From assembly GCA_002104985.1 (NCBI GenBank), contig MCGO01000067.1, forward strand, positions 62,001-126,000: a stretch of DNA of 64,000 nt. The letters run 5' to 3'. Made by a program: the position numbers and the translations under genes. This DNA comes from Rhizoclosmatium globosum. Taxonomy: Eukaryota > Chytridiomycota > Chytridiomycetes > Chytridiales > Chytriomycetaceae. Under the pieces are notes generated by a model that saw only the letters and a program-made list of their open reading frames with translations, had not been told where the DNA came from and did no database searches. Below, piece by piece: positions 22,261 to 33,901 of the stretch (positions within the stretch are counted from its first letter, which is position 1; each line of letters opens with the position of its first letter).

Positions 22261-24443
22261 ATGAGCTCAAAACAACAACAACCACAGCAACCACACACCA
22301 GAACCAGAACACGTGGTGGTGGCGGTGGCTCAAGAAAGACCGACAAAGAGAAGGAGGTCCGCTCTCCAGAATTCAAAGTGGTCGTGCGAAGACTGCCGCC
22401 AAATCTTCCAAGTGATGTCTTTGACCAGACCGTGGCTCAGTGGGCTCATTTGGTCACTTGGTCAAAGTACTTTGCTGGAAAGATCTCAAAGAAGTACCTG
22501 CTTGTGTGTCTCTAGGAGCATCGCATCTGACTTTCTGTTTTATTCAGCACTACAGCGAAACCACACACTCTTTCGCGTGCGTACCTCTCCTTTACTTCCC
22601 TGGACCACCTTGCCGAATTTGCCCAAGCTTATAATGGCTGGCTCTTCAAGGAGGAGAAGTGTGAGTGAAGAACTCACACATTCAACCAAACTTACTACTT
22701 GAATATCCAACAGCTGGAACTGAATACAGAGCTTCAGTCGAAATGGCACCATTTCAAAAGGTTCCAAGACGAAAACCTCGCGTTGATTACAGAGTGAACA
22801 CGCTCGAGACTGGTCAGTTCATTCATTTATATTGCTCACACTAATAGCAGGCAACGTTAGATCCGGAATACTTGGAATTTATTGAATCTCTCAAACAAGA
22901 CCCGAAGGAAGCAGCCGTGGCTGCCGCTGCCGCTGCGGCTGCTCAAGCCGCTGAAGCCATTTCTCCAACCCACTTGGCAGATCAACCCAAATCAACTCCA
23001 CTTCTAGATGATTTGCGTGCAAAGAAGGCTGCTGTTCGTGAAGCACAGGAAAGGAAGAAGGAGGCTGTTCTCAAAGCCCGAAAGGCGGCCCAAGAAGCTG
23101 CATTTGCTGCTAAACAATTGAAAGGAAAGGGTGGAAGAAAATCAAAAAGCGCTGCTACAGCTGTGGACGGAGTTTTGGGACAAGTTGCGGCTGCTCGTTC
23201 TGGACAATCGTCAGCTTCTTCTGCTACTCGCCCGCCAAGAGGTGGAGCAAAAGACAACAGGCCTGATATATCATCTGGACGCGCTGTTCCCATCACATCA
23301 TCTACTGGTGGTGCTCCGTCTGTGCCTCCATCGGAGAAGAAGGAACGTAAAAAGAAGGAACGCAAAGAACGAAATACTACTATTCCCTCTGTTGTGGCCC
23401 CAATTCCTGTTCCTGCAGTACAACCAATGATGATTCAAAGAAAGGAACCACCAACACAGCAGCCATCTGGCACATCGTCCTCTATCCATCAACCTTCACC
23501 AAACCAGAAACCACAGCAAATGCAACCTCAACGTCAACAACCTTCCCCCAATCAGAAACCCCAACAGATGACACAAAAGCAGCAGAAACCTCCGAAAAAT
23601 CAAAGAAATTCACAACAGGAGGGTCCATCCCAACAAACTATCCCACAATCTTCTGTGCAGCAATCTCAAGGATGGCAACCACAACCTCCTAAACAATTTG
23701 TTGCCAACCCACAGCAGCAACAACAAGAAAGAAATCTGCCACCACAAGGTAATAACCCCAGCGGTCGCGGCGGTCGTGGTGGGCGTGGTGGTGCAAGAGG
23801 TGGATCCAATGGACGCGGTGGTGGTCGCGGAGGCCATGCATCTAATGCTCCACAGTGGCAATCAGAACTTCAACAACAACCACAATGGCAATCTGAACAA
23901 GAACCAACATCATCAACTACTTCTCAACGTGGTCAGCAATCAAAACCTCAATGGAATGCACCTGAATTCCAACCACAACAATCTCTCCCATTGCGTCATC
24001 AACAACCTCATTGGCAAGCACCGGAGTTCCAACCGCAGCAACCACAATGGCAACCTCCTGAATTTCAGCCACAGCAACCACAGTGGCAAGAACCTTTCCA
24101 AGCTGGATCATGGCAACAAGGTGGTGGATACCAGGATTATGGTTATGCCGATCAGCAGCAAGGATATGGCGGCTCGTATGGAGAGCAAGATTATTACAGT
24201 GGTTATGGTGGAGCTACAGGTTACTCACCACAACCACAACAAAGTCAGTTTACAGGAGGTTATGCAGGAAGTTATGGAAACACGGGATATGGTCAGGCAC
24301 CTGTCAGCATTGCTGCCCCAACTGCTGGTGGAGGTCGAAAGTATGTGGGAAGTGGAAGTAGACAACCTCAAGCCCCTGCAGTACAATCAGGTGGATATGT
24401 TCCTCAGGTCACGATGGTGAAGAAGCCTGATGGATCTTTATAA
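22261..24443 (+). CDS. UPF3: Nonsense-mediated decay factor Upf3 with long Q/RGG-rich tail
   Basis: Upf3 binds Upf2 and links exon junctions to nonsense-mediated decay. The RNP-like Smg4/UPF3 domain occupies the first four exons: FKVVVRRLPPNLPSDVFDQTV, TWSKYFAGKISK, PHTLSRAYLSFTSLDHLAEFA, AYNGWLFKEEK, YRASVEMAPFQKVPRRKPRVD and ETDPEYLEFIESL. Introns are at about 22490-22542, 22661-22711 and 22814-22860. The last exon then encodes about 500 residues of Ala/Lys helix followed by Gln/Pro-rich sequence, an RGG block (GRGGRGGRGGARGG), tandem W-x-x-PEFQPQQ repeats and a Gly/Tyr-rich end. Such a tail is far longer than in yeast Upf3 and suggests RNA binding or condensate behaviour (inference). No frame break. 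Confidence 0.92.
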
Positions 24444-24491
24444 TTTGTTGGATTCCTTTGTTCTGAAAACTATCCAAAAAAAACGCAACAA

Positions 24492-24764
24492 ATGACTGAA
24501 GCTGCAGAACTCACCTTACCACCATACTTTCCTCTTAAGCTGAAAAAGTGTGCTGACGTCAGTGATTCCTTCTTCGATTGCTTTGATTTCAACTCTGCTC
24601 CGAATGGGGTGAGAACCAATTCATTGTGTTGAAAGTTGACTCACTCATAGCAGGACAGAGATGTTGGCCGTCAAGCTCTCATTAAATGCGGTACACAACT
24701 CAAATTGTACAAGGAATGCATGGACAAGTTCAAAGGATCAACGAAAGCTGAGCGAAAGCAGTAG
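24492..24764 (+). CDS. Twin CX9C mitochondrial intermembrane-space-type protein
   Basis: A protein of about 75 residues in two exons (24492 to about 24610; about 24654-24764). It has two CX9C motifs, CADVSDSFFDC and CGTQLKLYKEC, forming a CHCH hairpin as in respiratory-chain assembly factors imported by Mia40. Spacing between the motifs includes the intron (GTGAGA..CATAG). Which member (Cmc, Coa or Cox type) I cannot say from sequence alone. It starts 48 bp after the UPF3 stop on the same strand. Confidence 0.75.
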
Positions 24765-24827
24765 AGCGTTTATTTCTTCAATACATGCTTGTTGGGCTCT
24801 AAACACTCGGCTACGGTATAATTAAAG

Positions 24828-25410
24828 TCAATAAACCATCCAAATTTGCATCAAGGTGTTACCTTGCATCTGAGGGTCGTTGTCCCCCAGAAAGTCCACA
24901 ACAATCCCCCTCTCCTTCAACATCTTCTCGCCCACACATTCAGTCACAAAAACATTACCAGGCTCACTATTAAGAATCTAAGAAACTAGTCTGTAACTAT
25001 GACGAGCAGTTCACGTACCGAATCCCGACCACAACACGTTTGATCACACCCGCCTCTAACAACCTCTGTGCACAAGTCTTGCGACCACTCAATCGCAGTC
25101 CACACGGCTCCATAGTCGTATACATAGTATGCACCTAGTCGTCCGTCAGTCTCCAGAACACTTCAACTCCAATTTCGAATCAAGCAACCTTCAACTGCTC
25201 CATGGGTGAGAGTTTCGTCAAACAAGTCTCCTCTGCATGGCGATTCCCCGGCAGTTCACGTGAATAACCTGTGGATAAGATTTGTCCGTCTTCCGCTACT
25301 GCCACTGCCCCGACGCAGAAGGCTGTGTCGACGGGAGGGGAGAGGAACGCCATTTGAATGGCAAGGCGCATCAATTCAACATCGCGTTCTTTTTGAAACA
25401 TTTTCTTCAT
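24828..25410 (-). CDS. Cytidine/deoxycytidylate deaminase-fold protein
   Basis: Zinc-dependent deaminase, substrate uncertain. Starting at 25410, the first exon gives DVELMRLAIQMAFLSPPVDTAFCVGAV, then YSRELPGNRHAEETCLTKL (zinc His and catalytic Glu in HAEE). After an intron the second exon has YTTMEPCGLRLSGRKTCAQR, with the PC..C zinc cysteines separated by nine residues as in fungal DRAP- and dCMP-deaminase-like proteins. A second intron (about 25054-25002) leads to EPGNVFVTECVGEKMLKERGIVVDFL and a stop near 24828. About 160 residues. A role in riboflavin (Rib2-type) or nucleotide metabolism is possible but unproven. Confidence 0.75.
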
Positions 25411-25437
25411 GATATTATTTGTATAAAATTGAATCGA

Positions 25438-26962
25438 CTACTTTGATCCTTTCGGCGCTTTTTTCTCCTTCCCTTCCCCCTCCCTCTCCTTGGTCAACGT
25501 TTCTTGCGAAGAAAGTGAATCCCGCAAGGGCTCAATAATGAATATACCGTCATTAACAGGCGTAGGAGCCGTTGTGAAACCCTGGGCTTCACCAGTAGTA
25601 TCTTTCACGAATATGAAAGTAAACATTCCAAAGAAGAAGCATGACACGACACATGGACACAAATCCATTCAAGGCCCAAGAGATACCTCCTGCAAATGAC
25701 TGTGTCCCTTTATAGAATCCAGAATATCGGGAGAGAACTTCAGAGTCATTGGATATTGCTCCAATAAGGTAGTTTACATATACTTGGAAGAACGCGTCAT
25801 ACAATCCGAAGCTGATATACAAAATCCAGGGTCCAACAAAGCGACTAAAACTAGATTCGGCATCAATTAGGTCTAGGTGATAGTTTCTGGACTCTGCTAC
25901 ATATTGAAATGCAGCTCCTCCTCCAAAGAATACCAATGTGCACAACGTCATAATACCACAGCCAATCCATGCACGTTGTGTTCGTGGAAATCGTGGATTA
26001 TCCAAAAATATGTTTCCCAGTACCCATGCCCCTCCGGCTTGTGCCAACCAGTAAAAAATGGCTTTTAGGCCGTTTGTTCTTCCTGAAAAGTATTTGGCGA
26101 ACGGGCCAAACTGATAGGTGTAAAACCAGTTGGATGACATACAGGGAATCAGCTAGTAATAATTTAGGGTGTAAGAATCATTAGTTTTTACACTTACGAT
26201 TGTCAGCATAGCCGGATTGGTAAAAAGCTTGATAATTTCAACAAACTCGCGAAAAACGTTCGTTGGTGGTGTTTCAATTTGGCTTTGATCTTCACGAATA
26301 ATGGTTCCAGGAGGTTGAATTAAGAGGGCTACAACTGAGCCGCAAGCCATTAAAACAATGAAAATCAAGTACATCGCATCATTCATAGCATCTACTTGGC
26401 ATGAGTGGAATACCACCTGAAAACGTAACTCACATCCATCAGATCCAGTATGCCAAGCCAAAGCAGTGCCAATGGCGTTTCCAAGAACAGCCCCAAGATT
26501 GAATACAATCCAAAATGTGGCGAAGAAAGTACCCTTCTGAGACTCAGTTGGGTATGTCAAGCAAATTTGACCCTGTGCTGCCCATAACATTCCCGCACAG
26601 ATACCAAGGTAAGCACCAGAAAAAATAGAGAAAGCATTTGCCGAATTTGATATATCAGATTTGGAACCGGCATCCTGTTGTTTGAACACGTTGTACTGTG
26701 CGGACGCGTAAATAGCATATCCAGTTCCACCAATCATTGTGAGAACACGTGGACCCAAGATATTATTGAGTCCACCAGCGAGTAGGCCCATAATGGAGAA
26801 GCAAAAGTACAAGGCCGCATTTTGTTGGTCTTTCACTTGTTGGGCAGAAGGAGAGGCAGTTGGGAGGGCATTGAGCGCGTTAAACATTCCTGGACACAAG
26901 AAGCACACAAATGATATGACATAGAGTTGTGTCCGAGCGTGGTGGATGGATTTGGGCAACAT
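25438..26962 (-). CDS. UNC93-like major facilitator membrane protein
   Basis: Polytopic membrane protein of the UNC-93/MFS family, found in fungi as putative transporters. Exon 1 starts at 26962 (MLPKSIHHARTQLYVISFV) and carries helices such as FCFSIMGLLAGGLNNILGPR, the amphipathic block ANAFSIFSGAYLGICAGMLWAAQGQ and PTESQKGTFFATFWIVFNLGA, a diagnostic UNC-93 sequence. Introns lie near 26436-26394 and 26195-26155. The second half has GPFAKYFSGRTNGLKAIFYW and FGLYDAFFQVYVNYLIGA. A frame break near 25668 separates GGISWALN from a last helix (VSCFFFGMFTFIFV) and an acidic-basic tail ending KKAPKGSK at 25438; one added A restores it. It is divergent from Src1, 44 bp apart. Confidence 0.85.
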
Positions 26963-27006
26963 TTTTTGACACGAAACCACCAACAAACAAAGTTCAAACG
27001 CCGCCC

Positions 27007-29468
27007 ATGACGACAGAAGAAGCTGAGAGCGGTGTCTCCACTGCCACAGCACCACCCTACTACATGGATGCTACATTTGACCCGCATCGTGCAACGGTAC
27101 GATGCGAAAGTAACTAAATGTGCAAGGCCTGCTTTGACTCAAAATGTTGTACAGATTGCTGAGCTCAAGACGATTCTCAGCAAGCATAATGTTAGTCTTC
27201 CAACTGGACGCGTGCTGAAGGAGGAATATGTGTCGCTCTGTAAGTTTTATGAGTGGGTACGCAAATGACTGAATAGTCCTTGCAGTCAGGGATATGACTC
27301 GAGTGCTTCAACAACAACTAGATGTTCAAAATGGCGAGGAAAGTGAAGATTCGCATGTGGCTCTTGCGGCAGAGCCAGAAGCTGAATTGTTTCAAGGAGA
27401 AGGATTGGCCCAAGCATTCGAAAACATTAGGCCTGACGCACCTCCATCATGCACTAAAAATGAGTTGAAAGAAGATATCCAAGACGTACAAGAGCCTGTT
27501 AATACGCTCATTTCGAAGTTTACTGAACTTGCACCTCCTCCCTCTCCTCACACGGAATCTCAGATTGAGTACATGACGACCGCCATTGCAAATGCTGTCC
27601 AAGATCGTAAAAAAAAGCTGATGGAGTTTGGAAAGGGCATTCGCTCCTCCTTCGGATTTGCCGTTAGTCTCAATTCCTTACTCACGAAACTGGTGCTGAT
27701 TCCCCAAATAGAGACGGACTGTATTCGACCCTAACCCGATCCCGGCTCCAAGACCCGAAAAACTTCGTCGTTCAGGCCCTCCACCACTTCCACCTCCGCC
27801 TGCCAATCCTCAGCAAAATTTGCGCCATTTGTCGTCCCCAGACCGTCCAGACTTTGTCGTTCCTGTTGTTCCGCCAACGTTCATATCTCAAACTGGTCTT
27901 TCTCCCCCCGTCTCCGTCATACAGAAATCTGTACGAAGAGCAGTTCAAGGAAGTCCAAAGAGTCCAACAAACACAACGCCTCGTGCTGGATCCCATGGCC
28001 AAAAAATGTCTCCACTTGGGTTGAGATCAACTGGTCCCAGACGTGTTCCCCAGAAAGTATCAAGAGATCAAGTAATCGTCACCCGAACTCCACCATTTAA
28101 TCCTCATCGTATTCCATCGTCTGTTTTGAAACGAGACAGCAGCTTGAGTATTACTGGAGAGCAGGGAGGAGGAGAAGATTTGGACGACAATGTTGACGAG
28201 AATGGAGAAAACACCCAACCTCCTCTACAGCCGTCTTCACACTACAAAAGCAACAACCCTCTCATTCTAGACGCTGAATTCAAGAGAAAGTATGACTTGG
28301 ATGAATTCAGCGATGAAGAGGTCGAAGCAGAGACGCTCAGAAACCAAATCAGCCCGAAACGTAGAAAAAGTGTGGCAGGGTCTGAGTTGGAGAAGGGTTT
28401 GAAAGAAATGGACGTTCCGCGTGTTTTGCCTCGTGAGCTGTACCTCAAAGAAGTTGGTGCAAGTCCTGGCAGGTATAATTTGAGGACAAGAACTCACGGT
28501 GGTTCTCTACTTGTTACGGACAGTTCTACAGCAACACGAAAGGAGGTTTTCCCAGAAAACGACAATGTTGTTGCCTCAAATGGGCTTGAGGGTGATGCAT
28601 TGGAAGAAAATGAGTATGGCATGAAATCAAATGAGATAGAGGAGGAAGAAGAAGTAGAAATTGAAATTATCCTGAAGCCTGACGCTCTTCGACGTGTTTT
28701 GCGTACATTTGGATGGATTTTCTCAGTTGCACTTGTTGTTCCTGCCATCTTTGCTTTCTCGTGTTGGTGGGTGGATGTGGGCTCAAAAATTCAGTATTGT
28801 TTTCCAGGACAAGATATGCAATGGATTACCCCTGTTCAAGGAAGTGTTAATGGATTGGCAAAGGATTTTTGGGGTCAGATTTTACCATCATGTGTTGCCT
28901 GCCCTTCTGGCGCAATTTGCACAGGTGCAAAAGTAATTGGATGCGAAAACCAAGGAAAAGTAGTTGTTGGTGATGAAGGTTTTGGACCCCTAAGTGAGTA
29001 TGTTGGGCTTCCAATTATGTGCATGGACAAAGATCAAGTAACCTGGAATGCGGAATTTGAAAAGGTATGTACTTTCTTTGTAAAGTTGAAAGTTAATTAA
29101 ATTTTATTATATATATACAGAGCAACATTGAGGACCATGTAAATCCACGCATCAAGGGAGTCCCACTTCCACTGACTAAACGCATTAAATTCTGGAACCA
29201 ATTGATACAAAACAAAAAGGAATCTTTTAATTCTTTGGTTGCTCAGGCATGTCAATATGTTGTGTCTGGTAAGGCTGCGAAAGAAGTGAAAGATGTCTTG
29301 TTGTCCATTCACTCTGGCTTTGTTGCTTTTGCACACACCTGGATTGAGCAAGTGCAGGGCATTAAAATGATAAGGTGGGAATTCTTTGATGCGAAACAAC
29401 GTCAAACAAGGGTTGCTTTGTCATGGGTCAAGATGAAAATTGTTAAGCTTTTGTACAAAAAGGCTTGA
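27007..29468 (+). CDS. Inner nuclear membrane protein Src1/Heh/Man1 family
   Basis: LEM-like inner nuclear membrane protein that ties chromatin to the envelope. Exon 1 (27007-27094) splices into an HeH/SAP-like motif: FDPHRATIAELKTILSKHNV, GRVLKEEYVSLF. A long, Pro- and acidic-rich nucleoplasmic region follows with basic nuclear-localisation-like patches (SPKRRKS). The first transmembrane helix is WIFSVALVVPAIFAFSCWW (about 28720-28776). A Cys-bearing lumenal segment (CVACPSGAICTGAKVIGC) and the MSC domain come next; the last exon starts at about 29121 and ends WVKMKIVKLLYKKA at 29466-29468. An intron at about 27662-27710 restores the frame between GFA and RRTVFDPNPIP. The C-terminus has no obvious second membrane span in the part I read. 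Confidence 0.85.
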
Positions 29469-30107
29469 AATAATTGAGTATTATTTTTTAAGAAAATCAT
29501 GTTTCAAAAGAAAGGATAATAATCCTCTTTATTTAGTGTGGAAAAGCAAATAAAATATATAAAGAAAGGGTTTCTTTGAAAAGCTTAAGATAACGACAAA
29601 GAGGATTAAGTGAGTCAATTCACATTACAACAACTAATATATTTGGTAACAGAGAGACAACAAGGAGGAAGCATTCTTTGGGAGAGGCTTCCAAGGGAAA
29701 ATGTTCTGGTGTAGCTGCACTAACATTTGCTGGCCCACTGATGACACAGGACCTCAAGAGAGAAATTACCAGAATGGCATATGAGAACAACAATAGACAA
29801 AGATAATTCAGTATAATCAAAAAGTTGAGCAAGAAAATTGATCTAGCAACAACGTTTACAGTTATACAATGTTGACACAACATATTGTCCTTCTATATCA
29901 GTGAAGGGCTCAGCAAGCATAACAGACTAGAGTCATACGTTCGAGCCACTTCGTTTTTCTCACATAGCAGGTTGCTATTCATGGAGTTGCAATGCTGTTC
30001 AGTAGTTTTTGTACTGAATTTTATTATAAATGATACGAAGGAAAGTGTTAAGAAGAAGAGAAAACAGATATGAAATGAAATTTCTCATTCAAAGTCAAAG
30101 CAAAGGA
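29469..30107. other. Intergenic stretch, nothing recognised
   Basis: About 640 bp between Src1 and the next gene. Moderately AT-rich, with short frames only (87 codons on the minus strand at 29620-29883, hydrophobic but without family signs). AATAAA-like polyadenylation context follows the Src1 stop near 29546. No RNA gene or repeat seen. Confidence 0.4.
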
Positions 30108-31084
30108 TCAGTATTCAGGCTCAGCAATTAAGAAGAGTTTTCCTCCTGCTATCTGAAGGTTGATAAAGTTACATTCATCTGCAACTGCAATTTTCAGAAA
30201 GGTGGGCATAGCTACAGTTCCATCCATGGGAATCTCAGATATGACAGACAAAGAGGGTGGTGGAGAAAACATATCAAAAGAATCTGGGGTCAAAAGGTTT
30301 GTACCATCATGAGTAGCATCATAGACAGACGGAGGTTTAGTGGACCACACAACGGTCTGAGTTAACCCATTTGCAGCATAAAGTTTGAGTGTGTCCCCAA
30401 TTGAATTTGATGTATTTGGTGCATTATGAGTTTTCATGGCAGCACGAGCTATGGTATGGATTAACTGTAGTTGGCCCATAATAGGCACAAAGTTTACAGT
30501 GAATTTGTCTAAAAAACAAACTTACTAAGGGGACCTTGAGTACAGGAAAGTTTACCATTTGATGCAACATTGAAAGATGTTGCGTTAGGGACTTGTCCAA
30601 GCATTGCAAATACTATCGGCTTTTGCTTGTATAAGATAAAGTGGGACTTCTTGTTTGTAGTGAAGTCAAGAGTAAACAATTCAGGAGCAGTTGATGCCAG
30701 AAGGCCCAGACAACACAGATGGTCAAGTCTGCAATTCTTGGTTCCAGAAAAATAACTGTGACAAGCAGCATACTCTGCTTCAGACAATGTTTGGCCTTGG
30801 ACTTCAATAACAGATGATGCATTGCTGTGAATGTCAAAATCACTTGTTTCAGGATGGTCGTAGATGGCACTGTGTTGGTGATCTTCTTGTGATGGCTGCA
30901 GTGCAGGAGTGTAAGAACTGGTAAAAGTTTTCTTGTTCACCCCTAGTTTGGCAGCAAATTTGGAGACACGATGATGATGTAAAGGCATGGGTGATGAAGT
31001 AACACGAACACTATTGAGAGCATTTGCGGATCGTGAGTTACGCGCGATTGCCGCCTGACAATAGTGCGAACATGTAGAGCGCAT
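30108..31084 (-). CDS. Unrecognised two-exon protein beside the Helitron
   Basis: Two large minus-strand frames join by one intron. Exon 1 runs from ATG at 31084 (MRSTCSHYCQAAIARNSRS) to about 30532 (LSCTQGPL). A GTAAGT..CTACAG intron of about 65 nt leads to exon 2 (LIHTIARAAMKTHNAP) ending IAGGKLFLIAEPEY at 30108. About 300 residues, no signal peptide, membrane span or motif I know. It has the base composition of the neighbouring Helitron rather than the host genes (AT-richer, many Ser/Thr/Asn). It lies head-to-head with the Helitron reading frame, so it may be a second Helitron gene; Helitrons elsewhere carry RPA-like accessory proteins, but I see no proof of an OB fold. Confidence 0.5.
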
Positions 31085-32103
31085 TAAGGGCTTTCCAATG
31101 AATCTAAAATGGTTTGATTTGGACCAGTATTGGTGGAGTTAGAGTCAGTGGTAGTGTTTTGAGTGCTGGAAAGCCATCAGAGCATGCACCTTCTGCATGC
31201 CATCTCCATCAGAAAAAATTTTCACCCAAAAAACTATATAATCAATGGTTTTCCCACCCAGCTTTCACCCCAGACAGCTCTTTTCAATCTTAGGTTAGTA
31301 TTTATTCGATTCCTCCACTATTGACTTTGTTTTTTACAGCTGTCTCCAAGATTCCTGGAATCTTAACTTTCTGGAGTCTGAACCTCCAGGGGGTCTTTGC
31401 ATACTTATAGCTACTGATAATGGTGTGTTGATTTGTTCCATGTATCACAACTAACTTTGTTTTCCGCTTGTGTTGTCATGGCCTAGATCTCTGGAAGCTG
31501 CATCTCCCTTTGATCTGCATATAGTTTTATATATAGTTATAGCTTATAGTATAGTCATAATGTGAGGGTGCAGTCTCACCTATAGTAATTTTATAGATAG
31601 TTATAAATTTTATATATACTTATATTTGTATAAGCTTGGTTGGGAGACTGGAGCTTATATCCAAAATATTTATAAATATTGATAGCAATATTATCCTTAT
31701 ATACCAATATGATTTGATATTATAGTAAAAATAGAGAATATATAGAATAGTTATAGAATAGTTATCAAATCCAGTCTCCCACCCTTTTTCAACCCTTCAA
31801 TTGGGTTCGCTCTCTTGAGATAGTATTTATCAACAGAGCAAACCTCAATTGCTTCTTTATCTTTTTTTTTATCTTGTGTGTGATTGAATAAAAATAGTTT
31901 TACTTGCGTAAAGATAAAATAATGACTAAAATCATTCCAGGAATTAGTAAGGCATTATAACACATGCTTTGAGGAAAGATTAACACACCTATATTTTAGT
32001 TCTGATAAATGCAACTCAAAATTATGATAAAACATGTGGCAATCACTTTCATTCAGGGGGATTATACTGTGTCAAAAGCCAACACACATTAACAGAATCT
32101 GTT
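31085..32103. other. AT-rich spacer between unknown gene and Helitron frame
   Basis: About 1 kb, very AT-rich at 31500-31770 with many TATAGTTATA-like steps. It holds several short palindromes: AAGATTCC-T-GGAATCTT near 31348, CTGGAG..CTCCAG just after it, and CAACCC..TTGGGTT near 31790. No coding frame. It may contain the 5' end of the Helitron and a shared leader for the two divergent genes (inference). Confidence 0.45.
31638..31784. repeat. Short element with 15-bp inverted termini
   Basis: GGTTGGGAGACTGGA at 31638-31652 is matched in reverse complement by TCCAGTCTCCCACCC at 31770-31784, 14 of 15 positions. The interior of about 117 bp is almost pure A/T. This looks like a small MITE-type element or a large hairpin. 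I see no clear target-site duplication at the flanks. Confidence 0.45.
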
Positions 32104-33901
32104 GTGAAAGGCTGCATTCCTCTTTGTGAACTCCAACCATATATTCGGAAGGATGATTATTTGCATTGCTTAAAGTTGTTCAGGGACAATCCCTGTACAA
32201 TATGTGCTTGTCTTCAGTGTGTTTTTGTCACAGAATTTCATCAAATGTCTGCAACTGTCAATTCCCAAAGACAACAATATCGTTTTCCCAGTCGTTCTGA
32301 TTTAGAGCCTCAGTTGACCCCACCTGCATCAACCCCACAAATGTCAATCAATAGAGCATATCTTTTCACCAAAGAAGATCTTAATCTTTCAGGAGATGAT
32401 GAACATTATTTTGAATTTATTGGATGCAACATAGTCAAATCTTCAACACTAGTGTTTTTGATTTTGACTTTCGTTTTCATAAAAAGAGACTCCGAAAGTC
32501 GCAAATGATAGATATTCTAATGGCACACTCATGTGGAAATGGATATCGACACTTGTTTGAGCAACAAACGTTAAAAGCTCTCTACCAATATATCGAGAAT
32601 CATTCATGTCAAAACTGTGGCAGTATTTCTTATGTTTTTTCTAAGGTGTATCGCACACGGTATGTTAAGAAATGATAACCTCGAAATCTCACCTAATTCT
32701 ATTAAGCACAAGTGCAAGTTCTCTTCCTCGGTCCACGAACAACCAACCACCTCATTTGAGGAAATTGTTAATGAAGGATCAGATCAACATTGTCAATGAG
32801 TGGCAAGAGTCTTTACATGAAAAGTATTTACAAATTTACCCATGTTCTGTATGTGCAGAATTTACTACTTTAGACGATTTGCATGAACTGAACATGTCAC
32901 CTTCTATACAAAGGGTCCTAACAAACCCAGATGTTGTACCAGTTTTTTATCGGTCACCATGTTATAAGCGAGACTTTTTCACCATAGCAGACTATGATAA
33001 CGAATGGGTATTTGATGATTTTGTCCCTCAGAACCCCAACACAGCTGGTTCCTCTTGCAATAACCCAATTCTATATCAAGGGGGATTTTATTGGAATGAA
33101 ACAGGAACTGTTTGGAAACCATATGTATGCACACAGTGTCTGCTGTTGTTGGAGCAAGCTAAGCGACCAATCCATGCATTAGCTAGTGGGAGTTACACAG
33201 GAAGTGTACCTGATGTCCTTGCACAACTGAGTTTTGTTGAACAAATTGTCATCTCTCAACTAAGAGCAAGCAAGTTTACAATATCTATATTTCGGCATTA
33301 CCGTCATCTTTCTGGAAATGCTGTTGTTTTCCCAACCCCGCTACAAGCAATTGCAGAAATTGTTTTGCCTATTCCCATTTCTGAACTTTCAAAGATTCTT
33401 GTTGTTACATTTTCAGGCCCTGCAAAACCCTCTGATTCAGAAACTTCCACTATGTTGAAACAGGCATCCTTTTTGTATGTTCGGGGAAGTTACATACTAG
33501 AAGCGTTGCAATGGTTAATCAAGTATAACCGTCACTATCAGAATATACAAATAAGCAGCAGTAATTTGGCAGGATATTCCCAATGTAATGGGCAATATCC
33601 ACTACCTATCTTTTCCAACAGTCAGCAACTATGCCACAAGGAGCAGAGCCTTCAGTACATCAAACAGAAAATCACCCTGTTGAAGAGGCTGCAACAGAGG
33701 ACAGTGTCTCCTTTGCTATCAGCGGTATAGGAGAGGATGAATTTGACTTGTTGAGTCAACAACAGAAGAAGTTTCTGGCTTTGCAACATGTAAAGATGGG
33801 TGGTGATGTTCTTGAGATTGGGCGTGATGATGGGTTTGTGTCGATGTTTGACAATCCTACTGCATCGGAAAAGCTTTTTGTTCATCTACACCCATTTGGT
33901 T
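32104..33901 (+). CDS. Helitron N-terminal region (Cys/His-rich, DUF6570-like)
   Basis: The leading part of the Helitron polyprotein. It has paired cysteines (CTICACLQC, CQNCGSISYVF, YPCSVCAEF), then a segment typical of the region upstream of fungal Helitron Rep domains: VCTQCLLLLEQAKRPIHALA, LAQLSFVEQIVISQLRASKF, FRHYRHLSGNAVVFPTPLQA and TFSGPAKPS. Reading runs through several frames (32104-32508, 32424-32675, 32672-33730, 33631-33901), so introns or base errors interrupt it. A zinc-binding DNA-recognition role is inferred from the Cys pattern. The true start codon is not determined. Confidence 0.6.

Noticed and set aside
23698..24420. Alternative plus-strand frame of 240 codons
   Set aside because: Out-of-frame shadow of the Gln/Asn-rich UPF3 tail, where CAR and AAY repeats keep all frames open.
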